A DNA stretch of 36,944 bases from Thiotrichales bacterium (GCA_026709935.1 JAPOSC010000020.1:1-36944); one strand, 5' to 3'; positions 1 to 8,538 are shown, numbered from the stretch's first letter. Program-made: numbers and translations. The notes: a model not told the origin generated them from the sequence alone.

Positions 1-162
1 GGCCGTTCTGCCGCTACCCCCGGTCGCGGTCCAGTACGTGATGAAGGATGCTGATCGCGTACGTTGAGAATCGGGTGATGGCGGTGCAGGACCTCGATCG
101 TTCCTCCTCGTCTTGCGGCGACGAGCAGTCATCGTCCGCCGAGCCGAAAATCGGGCGCATGG

Positions 163-984
163 CTAGTCTCCGGTATAATTCCCTTTCCATTGTATGGTTT
201 CTCTCGACTCCAGACTGGCGACGAAATTTCGAAGGAATTTCGAAATTGACGCCAAGATCTGCAAGCTCGCTCTCGATAAATTCTTATCAGGTTCATATGG
301 ATAGTGTGATACCACAAACGCATCTTCAATAGTGCTGAGGTGCTGATTCAACTCTCCACCTGCGGTCTTGAGGTAACTGGATCTCATCTGACACCTCAAA
401 TCTTCGTCAATTTTGCAGAATATCTTGGAGAATTCATGTTCTCTGGTGCCGGTTTGGGCACATACCACGGATGATTTTGGATCGTCGCCTTCAGGTGCAA
501 AGATCACTTCCCCTGCGAGGCACTTGAGATAAAGCTCGATAGCCATGGCAGCGGCATTCATCATCGGCAGCAAGACGCCGGTACCTAGTGGCTGCGTGCT
601 CAGGATTTGTCGCGCCTTCTCGTACTGATCTGCTGCATCTTTTATCTGGGGATTTGGAATTTCTCGACGGCTGTGTTCTTTGGCCACGTTCTTGATCCCC
701 CGCTCGCCAATAATCAACGTGCGCCGAACCTCCTCCGGCTCCTTCTGGAGCACGTGCAACAGTGTTGCGGCGGGGCCGCTGACCCGCCGGGTTCCCTGTT
801 CCCACTTGCGGTAACCGGACAGGCTCATGCCCATCAAGGGGGTCATCTGTGCCTGCGTGAGCTTTACTTGCTTGCGGACCTCGCGCGGGGTCACGGGTGC
901 ATGCACCATGGCGGAACCTTCACCCTTTGCATGGGCAAGGGCTTCGTTGAGGGGCTGAATCAGATCCTCTCCGAACGTGCTCAT
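163..984 (-). CDS. NadS/HigA-like antitoxin HTH fused to a HEPN-like domain
   Basis: The protein has 273 residues. Residues 1-95 read like a NadS/HigA-type antitoxin: an N-terminal helix (DLIQPLNEALAHAKGE) and an Xre-type HTH with the family signatures LTQAQMTPLMGMSLSGYRKW, WEQGTRR and SGPAATLLHVLQKEPEEVRR. Antitoxins of this kind normally stop about here. This one continues through a charged linker into about 150 mostly helical residues containing AIELYLKCL, followed by EHEFSKIF, a pattern typical of HEPN-like domains. The ATG at 984 is chosen because GGGAGAGAAG lies just upstream; the frame stays open to 1170. The HEPN half is visibly richer in A/T than the HTH half and the downstream genes, which suggests acquisition. 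Binding its own promoter is expected from the HTH family. The HEPN half could be an RNase or only a structural domain; no clear RxxxxH catalytic motif is seen. Confidence 0.72.
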   Translation of the reverse strand: MSTFGEDLIQPLNEALAHAKGEGSAMVHAPVTPREVRKQVKLTQAQMTPLMGMSLSGYRKWEQGTRRVSGPAATLLHVLQKEPEEVRRTLIIGERGIKNVAKEHSRREIPNPQIKDAADQYEKARQILSTQPLGTGVLLPMMNAAAMAIELYLKCLAGEVIFAPEGDDPKSSVVCAQTGTREHEFSKIFCKIDEDLRCQMRSSYLKTAGGELNQHLSTIEDAFVVSHYPYEPDKNLSRASLQILASISKFLRNFVASLESRETIQWKGNYTGD

Positions 985-1110
985 CTTCTCTCTCCCAACG
1001 TTCTTGATCGCGGTGACCACGGCACGGACGGCGCGCCGCTCCGAAGGATTCAAGTCTGTCCTGACGGAAGGATCGGTACACAGGGCAAGATCGGCCGAGC
1101 CATTCGCTGG
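985..1110 (-). pseudogene. Possible decayed RelE/HigB-type toxin tail upstream of the antitoxin gene
   Basis: The frame immediately upstream of the antitoxin ATG encodes RTDLNPSERRAVRAVVTAIK and then NVGREK, running into the antitoxin without a stop. RelE/HigB toxins paired with NadS antitoxins commonly end in a similar segment (N/D-L-S-x-A-E-R-x-x-L-x-x-L-V-x-x-x-K). The body of a toxin cannot be followed further upstream in any one frame. A neighbouring frame shows PVYRSF, which may correspond to the strand before this tail, so a frameshifted and truncated toxin gene is plausible. The match is short and made by eye. Confidence 0.35.
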
Positions 1111-1220
1111 CGGTCCTTCGCCAGACGTAGCCGAATTGCAGCCCGACAACGGCGGATAGTCGGAATACAATGCGCCGCCTGCTGTTCATTCCCTGCTGAT
1201 CCCGGACAGGAAGTCTGCTC

Positions 1221-3554
1221 GTGCCCGATCTGAATGCCCTGTTCCGGCCTCGCTCGATCGCCCTGGTCGGTGTATCCCCGGACCGCACGATCATCCGCGG
1301 GCGCATCGTGGAGGCGGTGACCCTGCATGGGTTTGACGGGCCGCTCCACGCGGTGAGTCGGAGCCACCGCGAGATCGCCGGTATCCCCTGCCATCCCTCG
1401 GTGGAGGCGCTGCCCGGGCCGGTGGATCTCGCCATCATCACCATTCCGGCCGAGCACGTCGCCGCCACTTTGCGGGCGTGCGGAAGCAAGGGCATGAAGG
1501 CCGCAGTGGTCATCAGTTCCGGGTTCGGCGAGGAGCGGGGCGAGGCCGGAGCGGTGCGCCAGCGCGAGATCGCCGACATCGCCCGGGAGTTCGACATGGC
1601 GATCCTCGGCCCCAACGCCGAGGGCTTCCTGAACAACCGGATGCCGCTCGCAGCGACGTTCAGTCCGGTCGTGGTGCACGTCGAGAACGGGCTCCGGCCC
1701 GAGGGGAGCCGCGGGCGTGGCATCGCGGTGGTCTCGCAGAGCGGCGGCGTCGGCTTCTCCTTCTTCCACCGCGGGCGGCCCAAGGCACTCGACTTCAGCT
1801 ACGTCGTGACCACGGGGAACGAAGCGGGACTCGACGCGATGGACATCGCCGAGTACCTCGTGGAGGACGACGAGACCGCAGTGGTGCTGGCGTTCCTCGA
1901 AGGGGTTCGGGCACCGGGGAAACTCGTCCGCGTTGCCGCGCGGGCCGCGGAGCTCGGCAAGCCGCTGGTTTTCGCCAAGATCGGCCGCTCGGAGGCCGCC
2001 GCCGCGGCGGCGGCGTCACACACGGCGTCGCTGGCCGGGACCGCGCGCTCCTACGACGCGGTGTTTCGCCGTTGCGGGATCCTGCCCGGCGAGGATCAGG
2101 AGCACATGGTCGATGTCGGCGCCGCCCTCGCGTTCTTCGCCGACCGGCTGCCGAAAGGGACCCGAGTGGGCATCCTCACCCCGTCGGGGGGCGCCGGCGC
2201 GTGGCTGGCCGATGTCTGCGAACACCACGGGCTCACGGTGCCCGTACTCGACGCCGAGACCCGCGCCGCCATCGATCGGATGCTTCCGGCCTACGGGGCG
2301 TCGCGCAATCCGGTGGATGTGACCGCGCAGGTCATCTTCACCGTCGGGTATGCGCCTCCGCTGGAGCTGCTGGCGAACGCGCCCGGCATCGACGCGGTGC
2401 TGGTCGCGGGGTCGCTCTCCCACGCCCGCTACATCGAGCGGGACTTCGAGAACCTGGTCAGGATCGGCGAGCGCGTGGACAAGCCGGTGATCTTCTGCGG
2501 CTACACGCGCGCCGACCGCCGGGCAGTCGAGCTGCTCGCCCGGGCCGGTTTCCCGTGCACCACCAGCATGGCGAACGCGGCGAAGTCGATTCGCGCGATG
2601 CATGCATACCGCGAATTCCTGGAACGACAAGCCGGCACCGCGCCGTGCACGGTAGAGCCCGACGAGTCTCTGGTGAAGGCGTTGTCTCGTGCCGCTGTTC
2701 GTGCCGGTATCGTGACCGACGTCGGAAACTGGGCCGACACCGGCGCCGAGACTGGGAGCGACGCCGATACCGCATCCCGCGATGATCCCGGGGTCGCGAC
2801 CGGTGTCGTCAGCGGCGTTTGCGCGGATGCGGGATCGGCCGACCCTGTCGGGGCCGGAGCGGGAGCGGTGATGTGCGAGCATGACGCCAAGGCGCTGCTC
2901 GCGGCGCAAGGCATCGGCGGGATACCCCCCGGTGGCCTGGCGCTCGACGCCGGCGAAGCGGTCCGCATCGCGCACGGCATCGGCGCCCCGGTGGCGATGA
3001 AGGTGCAGTCGAGCGACCTGCCGCACAAGAGCGAGTCGAACGGTATCGCGCTCGGGGTCGAAGGGGCGGCTGCGGTGCGCGCAGCCTTCGAGCGCATCGT
3101 GGGGAATGCGCGGGTCCGCGCGCCGTCGGCGACTATCCTCGGGGTGCGGGTGGAGCGCATGGCCGGCGCGGGACTCGAGATGATCGTCGGCGTCAGCCGC
3201 GACCCCGACTTCGGCCCGATGATCGGCGTCGGGTTCGGCGGTGTGCTCGTCGAGGTGCTGGATGACTTCGTGCTCTCGCCGGCGCCGGTCGACCCAGCCG
3301 AGGCGGGCCGGATGCTGCACGAGATGCGTGGCCGGCAGATCCTCGACGGGGTGCGCGGCGCGCGGCCTGCGGATGTCGATGCCCTGGTCGGCCTGCTTGT
3401 CGCGGTGTCGGAGTTCGCCGTGGCGGCGGGCGACGCGCTGGAGGCGCTCGATCTGAACCCTGTGATCGTGCATCCCCGCGGGGAGGGAGTGAGCGTGGTC
3501 GACGCGGGCATCGTTGCTCGACGGAGGGATGGTGCTGCGATGAAGCGGGATTGA
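1221..3554 (+). CDS. ADP-forming acetyl/acyl-CoA synthetase (acetate-CoA ligase family), single chain
   Basis: Enzymes of this family make acyl-CoA from an acid, CoA and ATP, or run in reverse to make ATP, through a phosphohistidine. The 777-residue chain has the fused order: CoA-binding Rossmann domain from residue 10 (SIALVGVSPD), succinyl-CoA ligase-like domains with GPNAEGF at 130-136 and the phosphohistidine loop SHTASLAG at 266-273 (His267), and a C-terminal ATP-grasp domain from about 552 (VAMKVQSSDLPHKSE, later DLNPVIVHPRG). Residues about 495-548 form an unusually long Asp/Gly/Ala/Thr-rich low-complexity linker before the ATP-grasp domain. The start is GTG. The acyl substrate cannot be read from sequence. 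The next gene, of the enoyl-CoA hydratase family, lies 236 bp downstream and suggests acyl-CoA metabolism. Confidence 0.88.
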   Translation: MPDLNALFRPRSIALVGVSPDRTIIRGRIVEAVTLHGFDGPLHAVSRSHREIAGIPCHPSVEALPGPVDLAIITIPAEHVAATLRACGSKGMKAAVVISSGFGEERGEAGAVRQREIADIAREFDMAILGPNAEGFLNNRMPLAATFSPVVVHVENGLRPEGSRGRGIAVVSQSGGVGFSFFHRGRPKALDFSYVVTTGNEAGLDAMDIAEYLVEDDETAVVLAFLEGVRAPGKLVRVAARAAELGKPLVFAKIGRSEAAAAAAASHTASLAGTARSYDAVFRRCGILPGEDQEHMVDVGAALAFFADRLPKGTRVGILTPSGGAGAWLADVCEHHGLTVPVLDAETRAAIDRMLPAYGASRNPVDVTAQVIFTVGYAPPLELLANAPGIDAVLVAGSLSHARYIERDFENLVRIGERVDKPVIFCGYTRADRRAVELLARAGFPCTTSMANAAKSIRAMHAYREFLERQAGTAPCTVEPDESLVKALSRAAVRAGIVTDVGNWADTGAETGSDADTASRDDPGVATGVVSGVCADAGSADPVGAGAGAVMCEHDAKALLAAQGIGGIPPGGLALDAGEAVRIAHGIGAPVAMKVQSSDLPHKSESNGIALGVEGAAAVRAAFERIVGNARVRAPSATILGVRVERMAGAGLEMIVGVSRDPDFGPMIGVGFGGVLVEVLDDFVLSPAPVDPAEAGRMLHEMRGRQILDGVRGARPADVDALVGLLVAVSEFAVAAGDALEALDLNPVIVHPRGEGVSVVDAGIVARRRDGAAMKRD

Positions 3555-3790
3555 CAGCACTATCGGCCCCACGATTTTCGGCACTGCGTTCATTTCCCCT
3601 TGTCTCGGGAGCCTCGGAGCGAGGTCGTGGAGCCCGGTCTGATCACCATGGGTAGAGGCAGGGCCGCGGGAGAACGCCGCCGAGCCGGACCGATTTTCAC
3701 CCCCGAGTGGTACGGATGCCGGCAGCAGGAAGCTCTCGACTGCAAGCCTCGGCATCGAGGAGCCCGTACGCCTAAGGGAGGCAGCAGCTC

Positions 3791-4588
3791 ATGACCAGTG
3801 GTACCCCCGATCGACCCGCTCTCACCGTCGCGCTTGATCCCGATCGCCATGTCGCGACCGTCGAGATCCATCGTCCGCCGAACAACTTTTTCGACTACGA
3901 CCTGATCCACGAAATCGCGAACACCTACGAGCGGCTCGACGCCGAGCCGCGCTGCCGCGCCATCGTGCTGTGCTCCGAGGGTCGCCACTTCTGCGCCGGC
4001 GCCGATTTCAGCGCTCGCGAGAAATGGAGCCAGGAGCGGCTGGACCGCCAGGCGGGCCGGCTGTACGTCGAGGCAGTCCGGGTGTTCTCGTGCACGAAGC
4101 CGGTGATCGCAGCGGTGCAGGGCGCCGCGGTGGGCGGTGGGCTCGGGCTCGCGCTCTCGGCCGACTTCCGCATCGCCTGCGAAGAGTCGCGGTTCGTCGC
4201 GAATTTCGCGCGGCTCGGCATTCACCAGGGGTTCGGTCTCAGCGTGACTCTTCCCCGGCTTGTCGGGGCGAACCAGGCGGCGCTGATGCTCTACACTGGC
4301 CGGCGTCTCAAGGGAGCGGAGGCGGTCGAGATCGGGCTCGCCGATGCGCTGGTGGAGCGGGCGGATGTTCGCGATCGCGCCCTGGTGCTCGCGACCGAGA
4401 TCGCGCAATCCGCGCCACTCGCGGTGCAGTCGATTCGTGCCACCCTGCGCCGAGGGTTGGCCGAGGCGGTGCGCGAGGCCACCGATCACGAACTCGCCGA
4501 GCAGAGCCGGCTCCGCCAGAGCGACGACCATCAAGAAGGGGTAGCGGCAACCGCGGAGCGGCGCCTTGCCGATTTCAAGGGGCGGTGA
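3791..4588 (+). CDS. Enoyl-CoA hydratase/isomerase family protein lacking canonical catalytic glutamates
   Basis: This is a 265-residue crotonase-fold protein. The oxyanion-hole segments are present: HFCAGADF (67-73 region) and GAAVGGGLGLALSADFRIA from residue 111. By eye, the two glutamates of classical hydratases (Glu144 and Glu164 of rat crotonase) are not conserved. The first falls in FARLGIHQGFG, where the usual PE is AR, and the second in NQAALMLYTG, where Leu replaces Glu. It may therefore be an isomerase, thioesterase, decarboxylase or other crotonase-fold enzyme rather than a hydratase. GGGAGG precedes the ATG at good spacing. Its 3' end overlaps the convergent lyase gene by 14 bp. 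The acyl-CoA synthetase upstream suggests a shared acyl-CoA route. Confidence 0.85.
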   Translation: MTSGTPDRPALTVALDPDRHVATVEIHRPPNNFFDYDLIHEIANTYERLDAEPRCRAIVLCSEGRHFCAGADFSAREKWSQERLDRQAGRLYVEAVRVFSCTKPVIAAVQGAAVGGGLGLALSADFRIACEESRFVANFARLGIHQGFGLSVTLPRLVGANQAALMLYTGRRLKGAEAVEIGLADALVERADVRDRALVLATEIAQSAPLAVQSIRATLRRGLAEAVREATDHELAEQSRLRQSDDHQEGVAATAERRLADFKGR

Positions 4589-5453
4589 AGCGTTTTTCGA
4601 ACTCCCACACCTCGTCGAACCCCATCAGCGCGTGCATCTCTTCGATCGAGAGGCGGTCGGCCTGGAGATCGATGGACGAACCGCTTGCTCTCAGGTGCCC
4701 GTAGACGGCCTCCAGCGTTTTCGCGGTAGCCAGGAAGCCGGTGCCGGGATAGATCGCGAGCGCAAATCCGAGCCGCGCGAGAGTGTCGGCCGGCACGACG
4801 GGGGAGAAGCCGCCCTCGACCATGTTCGCGAGCAGCGGCGCGTCGATCTCCCGGCCGATGCGCGCGAACTCGTCCTCGGATTCGGGCGCCTCGATGAACA
4901 CCACGTCGGCGCCGGCCCGCGCGAATGCCTGTCCGCGGCGGATCGCCTCGTCCAGACCGAGTGACGAACGCGAGTCGGTGCGCGCAACGATCAGGAAGTC
5001 ATCGCTTCGCCGCGCGTCCACTGCGACCTCGACCTTGCGCACCATGTCGTCGAGCGGGATCACGCGGCGCCCCGGGGCGTGGCCGCACTTCTTGGGAAAC
5101 TCCTGATCTTCGATCTGGATCGCGGCGACCCCCGCCGCCTCGTAGCCGCGCACCGTGTGGCGCACGTTGAGCAGGCCCCCGAACCCGGTGTCAGCGTCCG
5201 CGATGAGAGGCGTGCGGGTTCCCTCGCAGATGCGGGCGGCGCGGCCGATCATCTCCGAGTAGCTCACGAGACCGGCGTCCGGCAGCCCCATGTGCGACGC
5301 GGCGATTCCGTAGCCGGTCATGTACAGGGCGTCGAACCCGGCCCGGTCCGCGACCCGAGCCGAGATCATGTCGAACACGCCGGGCGCGATCGTGAACTCC
5401 CGGGAGCGGATGCGGTGGGCGAGCACGGCGCGGCGATCTCCAGAGCTGGACAT
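4575..5453 (-). CDS. Isocitrate lyase/PEP mutase family enzyme
   Basis: Members of this family cleave or form C-C or P-C bonds next to a carboxylate (methylisocitrate lyase, dimethylmalate lyase, oxaloacetate decarboxylase, PEP mutase). The 292-residue chain has the magnesium-site segment LIADADTGFGG at 83-93, IQIEDQEFPKKCGH at 112-125 with the KKCGH loop typical of the lyases, and IVARTDSR downstream. This points to a lyase or decarboxylase rather than PEP mutase, but the substrate is undetermined. The ATG at 5453 is supported by GGAGG seven bases upstream; an ATG at 5460 is in another frame. The gene converges on and overlaps the crotonase-family gene by 14 bp, and diverges from the TPR gene across a 354-bp gap. 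Confidence 0.85.
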   Translation of the reverse strand: MSSSGDRRAVLAHRIRSREFTIAPGVFDMISARVADRAGFDALYMTGYGIAASHMGLPDAGLVSYSEMIGRAARICEGTRTPLIADADTGFGGLLNVRHTVRGYEAAGVAAIQIEDQEFPKKCGHAPGRRVIPLDDMVRKVEVAVDARRSDDFLIVARTDSRSSLGLDEAIRRGQAFARAGADVVFIEAPESEDEFARIGREIDAPLLANMVEGGFSPVVPADTLARLGFALAIYPGTGFLATAKTLEAVYGHLRASGSSIDLQADRLSIEEMHALMGFDEVWEFEKRFTAP

Positions 5454-5562
5454 TCGGCATCCTCCAGAGTGGGGAATGGGGCGGTGAACGGGTCGGATGG
5501 CCGGTACGTTACCTCAGTCAGGGTCGGGGGGGATGCTGCTACGATGCGAAAATGCCCAACCC

Positions 5563-5728
5563 GAAATTTCACCGATCCGCGTCCGCAGTCGTGAACAAGT
5601 GAGAAATGCGGGTCAAGTCGTATATGAAGGAGACGAGCATTGGGCCTCATTTCTCACAAGCTCTCGACCCGGAGCCATCCAACGCGTGAGCGGCTCTACG
5701 GCTCCTTGCCGGGAACTGGTGAAATTTC
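5563..5728. mobile_element. Nested inverted repeats, possible MITE or insertion-element scar
   Basis: The 354-bp gap 5454-5807 between divergent genes contains two nested inverted repeats. The outer arms are GAAATTTCACC at 5563-5573 and its exact complement at 5718-5728; the flanking C and G bases nearly extend the match. The inner arms are GTGAGAAATG at 5599-5608 and its exact complement at 5648-5657, each followed by a GG-containing extension. Both half-elements thus begin with a GAAATTTCACC block and end with a GTGAGAAATG block, in opposite orientation. That is the layout expected of two insertion-element ends or a small non-autonomous element. No transposase and no clear target-site duplication were seen. 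A structured leader RNA or a regulatory cruciform are alternatives. Promoters for the two flanking genes must also lie in this gap. Confidence 0.4.
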
Positions 5729-5807
5729 CGGGCTCAGGAGATAGAAGGGCGGCACGACTGGCACCGCCTTCTCGACTCGGGGTGGATTCCCCTCGAAGGA
5801 GACACCG

Positions 5808-7190
5808 ATGCTGGACGCACGCGGACTCGAATTGACCGCCGCCAACGAGGCGGCGGCCCGCAACTTCGATGCGACGATCGCGCAGTACCTCCGGTTCGGG
5901 AAGGAGACCGGAGACTTTCTGAAGGCCACCCTGGCCGAGGACTCCGGCATGGCGCTCGCGCACTGCCTCAAGGGGTACTTCTTCATGTTGTTCTGCGTGC
6001 CGGCGCTGACCGCAAAGGCGCATGCGAGCCTCGACGCCGGGCGCGGCTGCGTGGCCGAGCGTGGCGCCACGGATCGCGAGCGGCTCCACCTCGATGCCCT
6101 CGACGCATGGACTCGCGGTGAGTTCACCGAGGCCGCCGCCCACCTGGAAGCGATCCTCGCCAACCACCCGCGCGACATCCTGGCCCTGAAGATCGCCCAC
6201 TACCTCTACTTCTATCTCGGCGACAACGACAACCACCGCGATTCCATCGCCCGGGTCCTGTACGCCTGGGACGACACCGTCGACGGATACGGTTACGTGC
6301 TCGGGATGCATGCGTTCGCGCTCCAAGAGGCGGGCGCGTACGACGAGGCGGAGCGCGCCGGACGAGCCGCAGTGGAGCGCAACCCGGCCGATCTGTGGGC
6401 GGTGCATGCGGTCGCTCACGTCATGGAGATGCAGGACCGCCGCCGGGAGGGCATCGCGTGGGTCCGCGAGAGCGAGCCGCGGCTCGGTGAATGCAACAAC
6501 TTCGGCTACCACCTGTGGTGGCATCTCGCGCTGTTCCACCTGGAACTGGAGGAAATGGAGCCGGTGCTCCAGCTCTATGACGAGCGGATGCGCGTGGATC
6601 TCTCCGATGAATACCTGGATATCTGCAATGCCACGTCGATGCTGTGGCGGCTGGAGGAACGCGGCGTCGACGTGGGCGATCGCTGGAACGAGCTGGCCGA
6701 ACGGTGCGAGGCGCGCACCTCGGAGCACCAGATGGTCTTCCCCGATGTGCACTACCTGCTCGCCCTCGCGGCGGGTGGACGCGATGCTGCGGTGGAGCGG
6801 ATGCTGGGCAGCATGCGCGGTTTCGCGCAAGGAGCGGCCACGGAGGCGGTGGCGATGCGTGCGGCCGGGATCGCGCTCGGCGAAGCGATCGCGCACTGGT
6901 ACCGCGGCGAGTACGCGCAAATCGTCGATGTGCTTTCGTCGGCCCGCTACCGGATTTCTCTGATCGGTGGGTCGCACGCACAGCGTGACATTTTCGCGCA
7001 ACTCCTTATTGCCGCTGCGGTCGCATGCGGCCGGCACGAGACCGCTCGCACCCTGCTGAGCGAGCGCATTGCCCGCAAGCCGCGCAATCCCTGGACCTGG
7101 AGGCGATACGCGCAGGCGCTGGCCGCGCTCGACGACGACGAGGGCGCCGCGAGAGCGCGGGAGACGGCGGCCCGGCTTCTGGCGAGGTAG
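5808..7190 (+). CDS. TTC38-like tetratricopeptide repeat protein
   Basis: The 460-residue soluble protein is rich in paired helices. It resembles the TTC38 family, which is found in animals and many bacteria and has no settled biochemical role. Visible features are FMLFC after the first helices, repeated helical blocks such as HLEAILANHPRDILALKIAH and HAFALQEAGAYDEAERAGRA, and the family-like HAVAHVMEMQDRRREGIAWV followed by NNFGYHLWWHLALFHLEL. No signal peptide or membrane segment is seen. GAAGGAGA stands just before the ATG. It is transcribed divergently from the lyase-family gene and converges on the aminotransferase gene 88 bp downstream. A scaffold or hydrolase-like role is possible, but nothing here decides it. 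Confidence 0.8.
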   Translation: MLDARGLELTAANEAAARNFDATIAQYLRFGKETGDFLKATLAEDSGMALAHCLKGYFFMLFCVPALTAKAHASLDAGRGCVAERGATDRERLHLDALDAWTRGEFTEAAAHLEAILANHPRDILALKIAHYLYFYLGDNDNHRDSIARVLYAWDDTVDGYGYVLGMHAFALQEAGAYDEAERAGRAAVERNPADLWAVHAVAHVMEMQDRRREGIAWVRESEPRLGECNNFGYHLWWHLALFHLELEEMEPVLQLYDERMRVDLSDEYLDICNATSMLWRLEERGVDVGDRWNELAERCEARTSEHQMVFPDVHYLLALAAGGRDAAVERMLGSMRGFAQGAATEAVAMRAAGIALGEAIAHWYRGEYAQIVDVLSSARYRISLIGGSHAQRDIFAQLLIAAAVACGRHETARTLLSERIARKPRNPWTWRRYAQALAALDDDEGAARARETAARLLAR

Positions 7191-7278
7191 AACCGCCGAC
7201 GGTCGCTGCACCGCTCCGCGGGCAAACCGGCGTCGGGTGACGAGGTTCGGGTCGTTCCCTTGACCGCTTGGCCGATGC

Positions 7279-8538
7279 TCAGTCCTCCTCGCGGGCGCGA
7301 CGCACTTCCGCCGCCACGATCGAGAGCCCGCGTTCGATCCGATCCCAGTCGTCGGCGTAGCTGATGCGCAGGCACTCGTGCTTGTGCGGCCAGTCGTCGC
7401 CGTCGAGCCCCGGGAAGAAGTAGTGGCCGGATACCACGATGACCCCGCGCGCCCGGAGCCGCCGGTAGAGCTCCGCGCCGGTGATGGGCAGACCGGGCAT
7501 CCACAGCCAGAGGAAGAAGGCGCCCTCGGGGCGATGGATGCGAACATCGCAGCCGTCGAGCCTGGTGCGCAGGATATCGACGGCGTGTTTCGCTCGTTCC
7601 GCGTAGTGCGGGCGGATGATGTCGCGGCTGAGCGCGAGTACCTCGTCGCTTTCCACCAGATCGGCCGCGAGGGCCGGGCCGAGGCTGCCGGGGGCCAGGC
7701 AGAAGATGGCGTTGGCGGCCCCGAGCGCCGCGATGATCTCCTCGTTCGCAATCACGATCCCGGTGCGAATGCCCGGCAGCCCCAGCTTCGAGAGGCTCAT
7801 GCAGAGAACGGTCCCCTCGTCCCAGGCGAGCGTTGCGTCACCGAACACGATGCCGGGGAACGGGAGCCCGTAGGCGTTGTCCACGATGAGCGGCACGCCG
7901 CGGGCGCGGGCGACGGCCCGGAGGCGCGCGACCTCCTCGTCGGTCACGACGTTCCCGGTGGGGTTGGTGGGTCTCGACACGCAGATCGCGCCGATGTCCT
8001 CCACCTCGTCGAGCCCGTCGAAGTTCACCCCGTACTTGAACAGGCCGTCGCCGAGGTCGGTGATGGTCGAGCGGCGCGAGACGAACAGATCCGGCGAGAG
8101 GCCGAGGTCGGCGTAGCCGATGTACTCCGGCGAGAGCGGCAGCAGGACGCGGCGCGTGCGCCCGTCCTCGTCCGGTCCCGCGAACAGGTTGAACAGAGCA
8201 AGGAAGGCGGACTGGCTGCCGTTGGTCAGGGCGATGTTGCGCTCGCTCACGTCGAAGCCGCATTCGCGGCGCAGCAGCCCGGCGAGCGCACGGGCGAAGC
8301 CGCGGTCGCCCTCCGGTCCGTCGTAGCCGCCGACCGCCCGTTCGAAGGCGCCGTCGCGCTGCATGAACGCCAGCATCCGGGCCCGGAACACGTCCTCCGC
8401 CGCCGGGATGAGGCTCGGATTGCCGCCCCCGAGGTTCATGATCCCGCCGCCCGCGGTTGCCACCGCGCCGAGGTCGTCCATGAGCGAGCGCGTGCCGGAC
8501 TCCCCGGTCAGCCGCCTTCCCAATGCCGAGAGCTTCAT
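7279..8538 (-). CDS. avtA: Valine-pyruvate aminotransferase
   Basis: AvtA exchanges the amino group between valine and pyruvate, giving alanine and 2-oxoisovalerate. The protein has 419 residues, close to the E. coli enzyme. It shows the characteristic N-terminus (IMNLGGGNPSLIPAAE), the fold-type I PLP segments LTNGSQSAF and RPTNPTGN (189-196), IVDNAYG with the cofactor Asp, and SLSKLGLPGIRTG, in which Lys251 should form the Schiff base. The C-terminal GAFFLWLWMPGLP and HYFFPG are typical of AvtA. The ATG at 8538 matches the family N-terminus and has GAGGAG upstream, though about 11 bases away. The frame is open a little further upstream, but that stretch does not look conserved. The gene lies alone, 160 bp after a possible CoA-transferase remnant. 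Confidence 0.92.
   Translation of the reverse strand: MKLSALGRRLTGESGTRSLMDDLGAVATAGGGIMNLGGGNPSLIPAAEDVFRARMLAFMQRDGAFERAVGGYDGPEGDRGFARALAGLLRRECGFDVSERNIALTNGSQSAFLALFNLFAGPDEDGRTRRVLLPLSPEYIGYADLGLSPDLFVSRRSTITDLGDGLFKYGVNFDGLDEVEDIGAICVSRPTNPTGNVVTDEEVARLRAVARARGVPLIVDNAYGLPFPGIVFGDATLAWDEGTVLCMSLSKLGLPGIRTGIVIANEEIIAALGAANAIFCLAPGSLGPALAADLVESDEVLALSRDIIRPHYAERAKHAVDILRTRLDGCDVRIHRPEGAFFLWLWMPGLPITGAELYRRLRARGVIVVSGHYFFPGLDGDDWPHKHECLRISYADDWDRIERGLSIVAAEVRRAREED

Noticed and set aside
1..66. Possible end of a gene at the left edge
   Set aside because: One frame gives about 21 residues before a stop, with no recognisable family; too short to call.
221..245. A/T-rich palindromes with GAAATTTCG and AATTTCGAAATT
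   Set aside because: They are inside the coding sequence of the fusion gene (Phe, Lys and Arg codons) and need no separate explanation.
2016..3755. Long open frame opposite the acyl-CoA synthetase gene
   Set aside because: It is an antisense shadow of GC-rich codon use, with no family motifs and Arg/His/Pro-rich composition.
5613..7751. Long open frame opposite the TTC38-like gene and aminotransferase gene
   Set aside because: No domain signatures; it runs antisense to one clear gene and out of frame through another.
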